From the NCBI GenBank assembly GCA_031259195.1, contig JAIRLR010000089.1:1-6000 (forward strand): DNA of 6,000 nucleotides, given 5' to 3'. Positions within the stretch are counted from its first letter, which is position 1, and each line of letters begins with the position of its first letter. Below, in pieces: positions 5,994 through 6,000 of this stretch. The translations under genes were made by a program, and so were the position numbers. The notes beneath the pieces were generated by a model. It did not search any database and had not been told where the DNA came from. It saw only the letters and a list, made by a program, of their open reading frames with translations. The stretch comes from Streptococcaceae bacterium. Its GTDB lineage: Bacteria > Bacillota > Bacilli > Lactobacillales > Streptococcaceae.

Positions 5994-6000
5994 AATCGGA
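5886..6000 (-). mobile_element. End of an insertion sequence inside the ATPase gene (partial)
   Basis: From about 5886 the ATPase homology stops and the sequence begins ATCCTGTCCCCTCC, G/C-rich compared with the surroundings and plausible as an insertion-sequence terminus. About 45 bases in, a minus-strand reading frame ends. The other end, the inverted repeat partner and any target duplication lie beyond the window, so the family is not named. The exact left boundary could differ by a few bases. Confidence 0.6.
5931..6000 (-). CDS. Probable transposase, C-terminal 22 residues only (partial)
   Basis: The minus strand reads 22 codons from the window edge to a TAA at 5931-5933, ending EFKHKDKIKTA. 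The charged, helix-like composition (ENLTEFKHKDKIK) and the position, with the stop about 45 bases from the apparent element end, fit the tail of a transposase. No catalytic motif is in view, so the call rests on context: it interrupts a recognisable gene. The 5' part is outside the window. Chance reading frame is the alternative. Confidence 0.45.
   Translation of the reverse strand, partial: PILQSALENLTEFKHKDKIKTA

Overview
The window looks like chromosomal DNA of a low-GC Gram-positive of the order Lactobacillales, most likely Enterococcaceae. The evidence is the AT-rich composition, the AGG-type ribosome binding sites, and a CcpA regulator whose LacI-type fold and C-terminal QPLYDLGAVAMRLL stretch closely match enterococcal CcpA as I remember it. 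Species cannot be fixed from this sequence.

Layout: (1) positions 1-289 are the right part of a hairpin-rich, non-coding repeat element (copy A) that ends about 30 bases before ccpA. (2) ccpA (320-1327) is followed after 23 bases by a membrane-anchored polysaccharide deacetylase (1351-2292), probably in one operon. (3) Convergent to them, 4 bases away, lies a TVP38/TMEM64 (DedA-superfamily) membrane protein gene on the minus strand (2297-3063). It has a consensus promoter at 3114-3142 but is split by a 170-base miniature element (copy B, 2378-2547) with perfect 19-base terminal inverted repeats and a TAA target duplication. Removing the element restores the reading frame and the family motif LLGKP. 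(4) A minus-strand AlbA_2/ATPase-fold/winged-helix regulator (3258-4655) has its stop codon inside another copy of the repeat terminus (C, 3251-3263). Three direct repeats lie just before its start. (5) A plus-strand promoter with a 10-base palindrome (4804-4847) is followed by another element (copy D, 4864-5025). (6) An AAA_14/DUF4143-type ATPase gene (5046 onward) breaks after residue 280, where unrelated sequence begins; that sequence carries the minus-strand C-terminus of what looks like a transposase, so a second mobile element interrupts this gene.

The main theme is genome erosion and rewiring by one small palindromic repeat family: four termini or copies in 6 kb, one inactivating a gene and two sitting directly upstream of genes where native promoters or leaders should be. 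Its size (170 bp), palindromic form and variable internal modules recall the EFAR miniature elements of Enterococcus faecalis, an identification made from memory and not checked by alignment. I see no CRISPR array, tRNA, rRNA or recognisable new defence system; the AlbA_2 regulator bounded by element ends is the best candidate for an unexplained cargo.
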